A stretch of 64,000 bases of DNA. Source: Terriglobia bacterium (GTDB lineage: Bacteria; Acidobacteriota; Terriglobia; Terriglobales; Acidobacteriaceae). This document shows positions 10,171 to 17,499 of the stretch, piece by piece (within the stretch, counting starts at the first letter, position 1; each line of letters starts with the position of its first letter). The DNA lies in the NCBI GenBank assembly GCA_020073565.1, contig JAIQEY010000006.1, positions 84,907 through 148,906 on the forward strand, in the 5' to 3' direction. Below the pieces are notes generated by a model. The model was not told where the DNA came from. It worked only from the letters and a program-made list of their open reading frames with translations, and did no database searches. Position numbers and translations under genes: made by a program.

Positions 10171-11577
10171 ATGAGCGACAGTTGGAAGCGATGGGAGGGT
10201 CAGTTGGTCAGTGACAAGTTCCCGCTGCAGCGTTTGTTGGGTCGGTCCGAGCATGGAACTGTTTTTCTGGTCGACAAGAGCGCGGGCGGCAGGCCACAGA
10301 CGGCCATCAAATTTGTTCCCGCAGCTTCGGTCGATGCGAATGAGCAGTTGCGGCAGTGGAAGGTGGCGGCCGATCTGGATCGTCCCAATGTGATTCGCAT
10401 TTTCGAATCGGGCCGGTGCGACCTGGGCGGCACTGAGTTTCTTTACGTGCTGACCGAGTATGCAGAAGAGGAGTTGTCGCAGATTCTTCCGGAGCGGGCG
10501 CTCACGGACCAGGAAGCGCGGCAGGTGCTGGATGCTGTCTTGAAGGGGTTGGCATACGTTCACGCCAAGGGTTTTGTGCATGGAGGCATAAAGCCCTCGA
10601 ATATTCTGGCTGCCGGGGACGTGGTGAAAATATCGAGCGATTCACTTCGTGCCGCAGGGGCAGGGAAGCTGCGGCAGGGAGAGAAGAGTGCGTACGACGC
10701 GCCGGAGACGGCGAGGGGTCAACTGGGGCCGCCGGCCGATGTGTGGTCGCTGGGCGTTACCCTGGTGGAAATGCTGACGCAGCGGTTGCCGGTTCTGGAT
10801 TCCGAGGCGGGGAATGAAAGGGCTTTGCCCGATGGAATTCCGCAACCGTTTCGAGAGATCGTCGAAAACTGCCTGCAAATCGATCCTGCCAAGCGGTGGG
10901 CGGTGGCGGAGATTGCTGCTCGGCTGGACACTGGAAAGAGAGAAGCGCCTGGTGCCCAAGCGCTGCCCAGCGAACCTGCGGCGCGGGCCGGGAGGGAAGC
11001 AGGGGCAGCAGTCTTATCGTATGCAGGCGATCAGAAGACATCTGCGAAGTGGCCTTATGCGCTGGCGTTCGTTGCGGTGGTGGTGGTCGCGGCGGTCTTG
11101 GTTCTGAAGCCGAAGGCACCTGTCCCTTTTTCGGAGGCGCGGACAGGAGTGTCCGCGCTACATCCAGAGGCTGCGGGAAGCGGGGCTACCGAAGCTTCTT
11201 CTTCCGCACATGCCGAACCCGCGGAGGCGGGGTCCGATCAGGGTCGCAATGACGAGATGTTGACGAAACCTGGTACCCGCGGCGGTGTGGCGACTCGGGT
11301 CATACCACGTGTATCGCCGGGTGCGCGGCATACGATCCGGGGCAAGATCCGAGTGCCTGTGAAAGTAGATGTGGATGCAGCAGGCAACGTCACACAAGCG
11401 CGGCTGCAATCCGCCGTGGCGAGCGAGTATTTTGCGCGTCTTGCGCTGGAGGCGGCTCGGGGCTGGAAATTCAAGCCGGTGCGGGCCAATGGTCAAGCGG
11501 TCCCGAGCGAGTGGGTGGTGCGGTTTTATTTCAGTCGGGGTGGGACCGATGGCTCGGCGGAGCAAACTGCGCCATAG
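10171..11577 (+). CDS. Pseudokinase - transmembrane - TonB C-terminal fusion protein
   Basis: The 468-residue protein joins three parts. Residues 15-253 are kinase-like: glycine loop LGRSEHGTVF, ATP lysine K47 in TAIKFVP, APE-like YDAPE (175-179) and DVWSLGVTLVEML (190-202). The catalytic loop HRDxKPSN is changed to HGGIKPSN (137-144), so the catalytic Asp is lost, and the DFG motif is replaced by SDS (about 156-158). It should therefore not phosphorylate in the usual way. One membrane helix follows (about 294-313), then a low-complexity linker, then a TonB C-terminal domain (about 384-454) with VPVKVDVDAAGNVTQARL and AARGWKFKPVRANGQAV. Family logic puts the kinase-like part in the cytoplasm and the TonB domain in the periplasm. 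The linker is partly encoded by a REP-like palindrome (11137-11158). No ExbB/ExbD genes are nearby. Confidence 0.85.
   Translation: MSDSWKRWEGQLVSDKFPLQRLLGRSEHGTVFLVDKSAGGRPQTAIKFVPAASVDANEQLRQWKVAADLDRPNVIRIFESGRCDLGGTEFLYVLTEYAEEELSQILPERALTDQEARQVLDAVLKGLAYVHAKGFVHGGIKPSNILAAGDVVKISSDSLRAAGAGKLRQGEKSAYDAPETARGQLGPPADVWSLGVTLVEMLTQRLPVLDSEAGNERALPDGIPQPFREIVENCLQIDPAKRWAVAEIAARLDTGKREAPGAQALPSEPAARAGREAGAAVLSYAGDQKTSAKWPYALAFVAVVVVAAVLVLKPKAPVPFSEARTGVSALHPEAAGSGATEASSSAHAEPAEAGSDQGRNDEMLTKPGTRGGVATRVIPRVSPGARHTIRGKIRVPVKVDVDAAGNVTQARLQSAVASEYFARLALEAARGWKFKPVRANGQAVPSEWVVRFYFSRGGTDGSAEQTAP
11137..11158. repeat. REP-like palindrome inside the pseudokinase-TonB coding sequence
   Basis: GCGCGGACA and TGTCCGCGC form a perfect 9-bp stem around a 4-nt loop, followed by TACAT. 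The GCGCTACAT end is the same as in intergenic copy A. The element lies in frame in the linker between the membrane helix and the TonB domain, where extra residues would be tolerated. Confidence 0.65.
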
Positions 11578-11580
11578 CGG

Positions 11581-12327
11581 TCAGGGCTTATTGGTGGTCA
11601 TTTGGCGGCGCGCTTCTTCGCAGGCCTGCGCGGGGTCGCGGCCTGTGACTTGTTTGTACCATGCGGGATGGAAGGTCCACGCCCAGGCTTCGTTTACCGC
11701 GCCGCGCGTCATCGCCTGGAAAGTGCCGGGCTGGCCGAACGTGCTCTCGTAGATGTGGATGAAGATTCCCCCGAGCATGATGAGGGCAGAAATATCGTGG
11801 ATGACGTAGCTGATTGCGACCGGAATTCTCCCGAACGTCCGTGCGCCCGCCCACAAGATGATTCCGGTGATCAGGTAGGCGACGCAGCCGCCGACAATCT
11901 CCCAGAACTGAATCTTCTGGCCGGCGTTGAAGAAGCCGGTGTCGGGCGGTTCCATTTTTGCTTCGCCGCTGACGATCTCTTTCATCTGCCGGATCCAGTT
12001 GGAGTCGGCTGGGGTCCAGATCATTGGCTGGAGCCAGTTGAGAGCTTGTAGGCCGAAGAAGACTACGAAGCCCAGCCCAAACAAGGGATGCATGGCCCGA
12101 ACCAGTTGCCCGCCTCCGAAGATCGGAGTGAACCAGCGAAAGAGCCACGGAAGGTAGATGCCGAAACCGGAGAACAGCGCGAGAAAGAAGAATAGCGCGA
12201 CCATCCAGTGCAGGACGCGAGTGTACACGGGATGACGCAGCAACTCGCCTTGGTAGACGGTTGTCTGACCTACCTTCTCGAAGCTTTCGCGCGCTTTGTC
12301 GTCGAAGCGCTCCGCCGCGCTAGCCAT
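11581..12327 (-). CDS. fdnI: Formate dehydrogenase-N, cytochrome b556 (gamma) subunit
   Basis: This 248-residue membrane subunit anchors the periplasmic enzyme and passes electrons through two haems b to the quinone pool. It shows the conserved start HPVYTRVLHWMVALFFFLALFSGFGIYLPWLF (helix 1 with haem histidine), then AMHPLFGLGFVVFFGLQ (helix 2), FWEIVGGCVAYLITGIILWAG (helix 3) and YVIHDISALIMLGGIFIHIYES (helix 4 with histidines). I chose ATG 12327, which overlaps the fdnH stop by 8 nt and has GGGGAG 4 nt upstream, over the ORF start at 12363. It is the third gene of fdnGHI. A C-terminal tail of soluble residues (WYKQVTGRDPAQACEEARR) is normal for this subunit. Confidence 0.94.
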   Translation of the reverse strand: MASAAERFDDKARESFEKVGQTTVYQGELLRHPVYTRVLHWMVALFFFLALFSGFGIYLPWLFRWFTPIFGGGQLVRAMHPLFGLGFVVFFGLQALNWLQPMIWTPADSNWIRQMKEIVSGEAKMEPPDTGFFNAGQKIQFWEIVGGCVAYLITGIILWAGARTFGRIPVAISYVIHDISALIMLGGIFIHIYESTFGQPGTFQAMTRGAVNEAWAWTFHPAWYKQVTGRDPAQACEEARRQMTTNKP

Positions 12328-13216
12328 GGCGCTCCCCTTTCCTGGGCGGCTCGGGCTGTGCACGGCGGGGGCCTGACGTCACATAGTGCAGGCAGACGCC
12401 CAGCAATCCGAATAACGCGAATGTTCCCAGCACGGGCTTGAACAGCCATTTCCAGACCGTGTAGCTCCACGGGATCTGCGGATTCTTCGGCAGGTTGCCG
12501 TAGCGCTCTGGATCGGTAGCGTCGTGGAGCACATAGATCACGTGCGTTCCGCCCACGGATTGTGGATCGTACACACCAGCCTTCTCCATCCCGAAGTTCT
12601 CGCGCAGTTGCTTGGCGCGTTCTTCGGCGATGAATTTCATGTCGTCCTTGGAACCAAACTTCAGACAGCCGGTGGGACAGGCCTTGATGCACGCAGGTTC
12701 GAGGCCCTCGCCTACGCGGTCGGAGCAGAGTGTGCACTTGTACACTCGCTTGGTTTCCGCATTGAAACGCGGAATGTTGAACGGGCAGCCGGAGACACAG
12801 AATTCGCAGCCGATGCAGTTTTCCTGGTTGAAGTCGACGATGCCGTTGGCGTACTTCACGATGGCGCCGTCGGCGGGGCAGGCCGCCAGGCAGCCGGGAT
12901 CGGCACAGTGCATGCACTGGTCTTTCCGCATCAGCCACTGGATGGTGCCGTCTTCCTTCTGGTGCTCGTTGAACTTGATCAGGTTCCAGAAGTTCCAGCG
13001 CGTTTCCGGCATCGTCTGGTAAGTGTTGTCGAAGGTGGTCGGGCTGAACGGCATGTCGTTCCACTCGACACAGGCCACTTCGCAGGCTTTGCAGCCGATG
13101 CAGGTGGTGGTGTCGACCAGCTTGCAGACTTCGAGGTCGCGCTGCACGCCGTGGCCGGGCACCGGGCCGGGGTGGGCCGAGATCATTTCGACTTGGAGAG
13201 CTTTGCGATCTGCCAT
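12320..13216 (-). CDS. fdnH: Formate dehydrogenase-N, iron-sulfur (beta) subunit
   Basis: This 298-residue electron-transfer subunit carries four 4Fe-4S clusters between the molybdopterin subunit and cytochrome b. The four cysteine groups are visible: CIGCKACEVAC (about residue 38), CMHCADPGCLAACP (about 101), CIGCEFCVSGCP (about 136) and CTLCSDRVGEGLEPACIKACP (about 162). A C-terminal membrane anchor (GTFALFGLLGVCLHY) ends the protein, as in the E. coli homologue. It starts 62 nt after the fdnG stop, with REP element copy C in the gap, and overlaps fdnI by 3 nt of its stop region. Confidence 0.96.
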   Translation of the reverse strand: MADRKALQVEMISAHPGPVPGHGVQRDLEVCKLVDTTTCIGCKACEVACVEWNDMPFSPTTFDNTYQTMPETRWNFWNLIKFNEHQKEDGTIQWLMRKDQCMHCADPGCLAACPADGAIVKYANGIVDFNQENCIGCEFCVSGCPFNIPRFNAETKRVYKCTLCSDRVGEGLEPACIKACPTGCLKFGSKDDMKFIAEERAKQLRENFGMEKAGVYDPQSVGGTHVIYVLHDATDPERYGNLPKNPQIPWSYTVWKWLFKPVLGTFALFGLLGVCLHYVTSGPRRAQPEPPRKGERHG

Positions 13217-13234
13217 CTTTAGCCCATCCTCATT

Positions 13235-13281
13235 GCGGCGGGCGAGTCGCCCGCCGGACAGCCGGCGAGTCGCCCGCGCTA
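13235..13281. repeat. REP-like element, family 2 (copy C) between fdnG and fdnH
   Basis: The element contains GGCGGGCG-AGT-CGCCCGCC and a second palindrome GCCGGCG-AGT-CGCCCGC, ending in GCGCTAC. It reaches into the fdnG stop codon: the TAG of fdnG is read from the CTA of GCGCTAC. It again lies inside an operon, as copy B does. Confidence 0.75.
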
Positions 13282-16200
13282 CGCTTTCTCAATCTTCACC
13301 AGGAAGCCTTTGAATTCCGGCGTGTACGCGTTCGGATCAATCACGGTCGGCGTGAGCTGATTGGCTAGCGTCTTCTCTGTCTTGCCTTCGTCTTCGGCGA
13401 TGCCGCGGAAGCCCCAATGAATCGGGATGCCGATCTGGAACATTTCCTTGCCGTCGATCTTCATTGGACGAATGCGCCGCGTCACCATTGCCTTTGCGAT
13501 GTAATGGCTGCGCGCGCTGGTGACTTTGACTTTTTCGCCGCCGTGGATGCCCATCTGGTCGGCCAGTTCGGTCGGCACTTCGATGAACGGCTCGGGCACG
13601 AGCTGGACGTTCATCGGATTATTCTTCGTCCAGTAGTGGTAGTGCTCGGTCAGGCGATAGGTAGTGCAGATCACGTTGAATCCCTGATCCACCGTCCCAT
13701 ACTTGTCCATGTCGGTCTTGTATCGTTTCACGACTGGATTGTTGGACTGGTTCGGATGCAACAGATTCGCAATGGGGCTTTCGATCGGCTCGTAGTATTC
13801 CGGGAACGGACCATCGGCCATCCCGGCTAGCGGCACGAACAAACGTCCAACCCCTTCGGGATTCATGATGAAAGGACCCATGTGATCTTTGGGTGCGGAG
13901 TCGGCCTTGAAGTCGGGCACATCGTTGCCGACCCAGCTTTGCTTCGCTTCATCCCACCAGACTTGTCGCCGCGAAGGATCCCACGGTTTGCCGTTGATAT
14001 CGCACGAGGCGCGGTTATAGAGAACGCGGCGATTCGCCGGCCATGACCATCCCCAGTTGGGATATATGCCGAGACCGGACGGATCGTCGGTTCCGCGGCG
14101 CTGAATCATGGCGCCGGCTTCGGTCCACGATCCGCAATAGAGCCAGTTTCCGGAGAGCGTTGTGCCATCGTCTTTGAGCCAGGCGAAACCGGGGAGTTGC
14201 TGGCCGGCCTTGATGGTCACGCTGGTCTTCGGGTCGGTAATGTCGGCGAGCGCTTTGCCGTTGATCTCTTTGGCGACTTCGGCGAGCGAAGGATTGTACG
14301 GGTTCGTATACGCGAACGACGCGTGCAAAATGGGATCGGGAAACTTGCCGCCTTCCTTTTGATAGAGGTCGCGCACTTTCAGGAAAATTGTCGCCAGGAT
14401 TTCCTGGTCGAGGCGGGCCTGGCCGGGGGGCGGGACGGCTACATTCTTCCATTGCAGCCAGCGCGCGGAGTTCACAAACGTGCCGTCTTTTTCGGCGAAA
14501 CCGGCGCCGGGCAGGCGATATACGGTGGTGTTGATCTTCTTTGCGTCGTCGGCGGTGATGCTGGGAGCGCGCCAGAATTCGCTGGTCTCGTCGGGATAGA
14601 TCTCGCAAACTACCAGCCAGTCGGCCTTTTTCAGGGCATCGATATTCTTGTTTGAATCCGGGCCGATCATCACGCCGTTCATGCCGAAGGCGAAGATGCC
14701 TTTGACCTTGCCTTCGTACATGTCGTTCCACAGATTTACCCACGAATAGTTGCGATCGATTTTGGGCAGGTGGTTGAAGGCCCAGTCGTTTTCTTTGGTC
14801 GCGTTGGCGCCATACATCGCTTTCAGGAACGAGACGGCGAACTTGGGCGTGTTCGACCAGTAGTTGAACGAATCCCAGGGATCGGGCTTGGCCGGTGCCG
14901 GCGTGATGCGCTTCAGGTAGGCGGCGAGATCGACGTCGGTGGGGTTCGGCATCTTCAGATAGCCGGGAAGGATATCGAACACGCCCGCCATATCCGTTGC
15001 GCCCTGGATGTTGGAGTGACCGCGCAACGCATTGACGCCGCCGCCGGCGCGGCCAACGTTTCCCATCAGCAACTGCAGAATGGCTGCCGTGCGGATGATC
15101 TGCGTGCCGAAGCTGTGCTGGGTCCATCCAACCGCGTAAATAATGGTGGCGACTTTCTTCATGTCGCCGTCTTTGCGGATGGACGTGAACAGATCTGCGG
15201 CCTTTAGGAACTGTTCTTTCGGGATGCCGGTGATGCGTTCGACCATCTCAGGTGTGTAGCGCTCGTACTGCTTCTTCAGCAATTGATAGACGCAGCGCGG
15301 GTGCTGCAGTGAGAGGTCGAACGCAATCTTCTGGGGAAGGGCCGGCGCGGGCGGAGGTGAGCCCGCCTTTAATGGGGGTGGAGTCTTCTCGGGAGGCGTG
15401 GCCGCGACCGGCTTGCCGGTCAAGTCTCCGCCTTCTTCGTAATTCCAGGTCTTTTTGTCGTAGACCTTCTTCTCGGGATCGAATCCTGAATACAGGCCGT
15501 CCTCAGGCAGTTTGAATCCGTCTTTAATAATGAAGGCGGCGTTGGTGTAGTTGAGGAGATAGTCTTTGGCGATGCGGTTGTTCTCGATCGCGTAGCGGAT
15601 TAGGCCGCCCAGGAACGCAATGTCGGCGCCGGCGCGGATCTGCAGATACAGGTCGGCGGTTGCGGCCGTGCGGGTCAACCGCGGATCGACCACGATGGTC
15701 TTGGCGTTGCGGTGGATTTTGGCTTCAATCGCCCACTTGAAGCCGCAAGGGTGGTTTTCGGCTGGATTGCCGCCCATGATCAGCATCAAGTCAGTGTTCT
15801 TGATGTCGATCCAGCCATTGGTCATTGCGCCGCGTCCGAAGGTGGGCCCCAAACTGGAGACCGTTGGGCCGTGTCAAACCCGGGCCTGGTTTTCCAGGTA
15901 GCAGACCCCCAGGCTGCGCATACTTTTTACGACCAGATAGTTGAACTCGTTGGTGTCGGTGCAGCCGCCCGTGAAGGCAATGCCTTCACAGCGGTTCACG
16001 GTGTGGCCCTGCGCATCAGTCTCAAGGAAGGTTTCGTCGCGCGTCTTCTTCACGCGCTGCGCAATTTCGGCGTACGCCTGATCCCAGGAGATGTCCTCCC
16101 AGTGGTCGGAACCAGGACGCCGGACTTGCGGCTTCAGCAGACGACGATCGTTGAGGATGTCCTGCTCGAGCGACGAGCCCTTGGGGCAGAGCGTGCCGCG

Positions 16201-16455
16201 ATTGATGGGATGATCGGGATCGCCCTCGACGTGCACGACCTGCGGGATGGCGTTCTTCGCCTTGTCGCCCAGCGTGTAGATGATGACGCCGCAGCTCACC
16301 GAACAATAAGGACAGGTGCTGCGCGTCTCACTGGCGCGGGAAATCTTGAGGCCGGCGGTTTGGGCGTGGAGAGGAGTCAGGTCGAATCCCAGAGCCGACA
16401 GACCTGCTCCACCAAGGATGGTGCCTTTAATAAAGGTCCTGCGAGAGAACTCCAT
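13279..16455 (-). CDS. fdnG: Formate dehydrogenase-N, selenocysteine molybdopterin (alpha) subunit
   Basis: The track shows two ORFs (15874-16455 and 13279-15852), but they form one gene of 1059 codons with an in-frame UGA at 15876-15874, codon 194. The context NQARV-UGA-HGPTV is exactly where FdnG/FdoG proteins carry selenocysteine, the ligand to Mo/W that takes part in formate oxidation. The protein starts with a Tat signal (SRRTFIKG), then a 4Fe-4S motif CPYCSVSCG with CPKG (about residues 48-92). After the Sec comes GRGAMTNGWIDIKN and the molybdopterin domains up to a C-terminal MopB-like domain with VKVTSARSHYIAKAMVTRR. Residues about 341-371 are an odd proline-rich insert around a palindrome. 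The folded enzyme should be exported by Tat with FdnH. Production needs selABC elsewhere in the genome. Confidence 0.95.
15845..15876 (-). promoter_or_regulatory. Selenocysteine UGA codon with bSECIS-like hairpin
   Basis: Starting 11 nt after the UGA, the mRNA can fold GGUCUC-CAGUUU-GGGGCC (15862-15845): a 6-bp stem with two G-U pairs and a 6-nt apical loop. Bacterial SECIS elements lie directly downstream of the UGA with the loop about 16-37 nt away, and here it starts about 17 nt after. The loop holds a GU, as the SelB-binding loop of known elements does. The fold was done by eye. Confidence 0.65.
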
Positions 16456-16657
16456 CGGACAGCCTCCGCGTTGCTTGTTGCAGGGAAGTACGGAGGTTAA
16501 TGGTTGCGGACGCCCCCACGGACGTCCTGCCTCTACTCACCGAACGCCGCCCACTATATGCCGAACGATGAGAATCGTCAATAAGGGAAATGCTGTGTGT
16601 AAGGGAGATGCTGTGCAGGGTGATTGCCTGGGACCTCCGGGGCATGGATAATCGGGC
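16456..16657. other. fdnG/fdhE divergent intergenic region
   Basis: This 202-nt gap should hold two divergent promoters. I see no convincing -35/-10 pair by eye. A GCGGACG-CCCCCA-CGGACGTCC block (16507-16527) has weak palindromic character and could be a decayed REP copy. Confidence 0.35.
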
Positions 16658-17464
16658 GTGCCGAAAAACGAATGGCAGCGACGCACGGAGAGAGCCGAAG
16701 AACTGATTCGCGATCGGCCAGCCGCCGGGGAAGTTCTGCAGTTCTTCGTGGCCATCACTGGGTTGCAGGAAGAATTGTGGCGGGAACTGGAAGGGCCGGC
16801 GACTGCGAGCGCCGATCCTGGGACGAATTTCTTCGCGCAACCTTTGCCGTCTTCCCTAGTCGCGCGATTCGGATCGTTTCTGTCGAGCGTGAAGGACCGT
16901 GCTCCTGCAGTGGTTGTCCAGGCGGCAGAAAGACTGGGCCATGAAGACGCCGCATTGCAAAGCCATGTGCTGGACAGTTTCTGGCAAGAGAATGCCGGCG
17001 GGGCTCTGCCACCGGGGCCTGAGGATTTCTTCGCCCGTGCCTTTCTACAGCCGTACGCTGTTAATGTTCGTTCGCGCCTGGCTTTGCAGCGTGGCGGTCC
17101 GACGCCTTGCCTATGCCCGTTTTGCGGACGCAAGCCCAGCTCTGGCGTACTTCGTCCGCTGGGAGATGGCGGTCAGCGATCGCTAGTCTGCTCGTTGTGT
17201 TTGTACGAATGGGAGTTTCGGCGGATCGTCTGTCCGGCGTGCGGGGAAGAGGATCACGCGAAGCTTCCAGTTTACACGGCTGAAGACCCGAAACACGTGC
17301 GCGTGGAGTGTTGCGATCGCTGCCGTTGCTATATCAAGACGGTTGACCTTACGAAGAACGGGTTGGCGGATCCGGTGGTCGATGAGATCGGCGCGATTCC
17401 GCTGGACCTATGGGCGCAGGACCACGGGTACGCGAAGCTGCAGTTGAATCTGATGCAACTGTGA
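16658..17464 (+). CDS. fdhE: Formate dehydrogenase accessory protein FdhE
   Basis: The 268-residue protein is a cytoplasmic iron-binding factor needed for activity of Tat-exported formate dehydrogenases. Its rubredoxin-like C-terminal half carries cysteine pairs in CPFCGRKP, CSLCLYEW, CPACGEED and CCDRCRCY (about residues 156-228), the arrangement of the family. The N-terminal helical half (about 1-140) is variable. The start is GTG at 16658. The gene is divergent from fdnG with 202 nt between starts, so both may share a regulatory region. It supports the view that the fdnGHI products form a working enzyme. Confidence 0.9.
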   Translation: MPKNEWQRRTERAEELIRDRPAAGEVLQFFVAITGLQEELWRELEGPATASADPGTNFFAQPLPSSLVARFGSFLSSVKDRAPAVVVQAAERLGHEDAALQSHVLDSFWQENAGGALPPGPEDFFARAFLQPYAVNVRSRLALQRGGPTPCLCPFCGRKPSSGVLRPLGDGGQRSLVCSLCLYEWEFRRIVCPACGEEDHAKLPVYTAEDPKHVRVECCDRCRCYIKTVDLTKNGLADPVVDEIGAIPLDLWAQDHGYAKLQLNLMQL

Positions 17465-17499
17465 GATTAATCGCAGGTGGGGCCGAGGCGCCGCTACTC

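Noticed and set aside
14015-15127. 370-codon minus-strand ORF in another frame of fdnG
   Set aside because: Arg/His-rich out-of-frame shadow of the molybdopterin subunit gene.
13279-16455. Two separate ORFs suggesting a split or dead formate dehydrogenase
   Set aside because: The break is a single UGA at the known selenocysteine position with a hairpin behind it; the frame is otherwise continuous.
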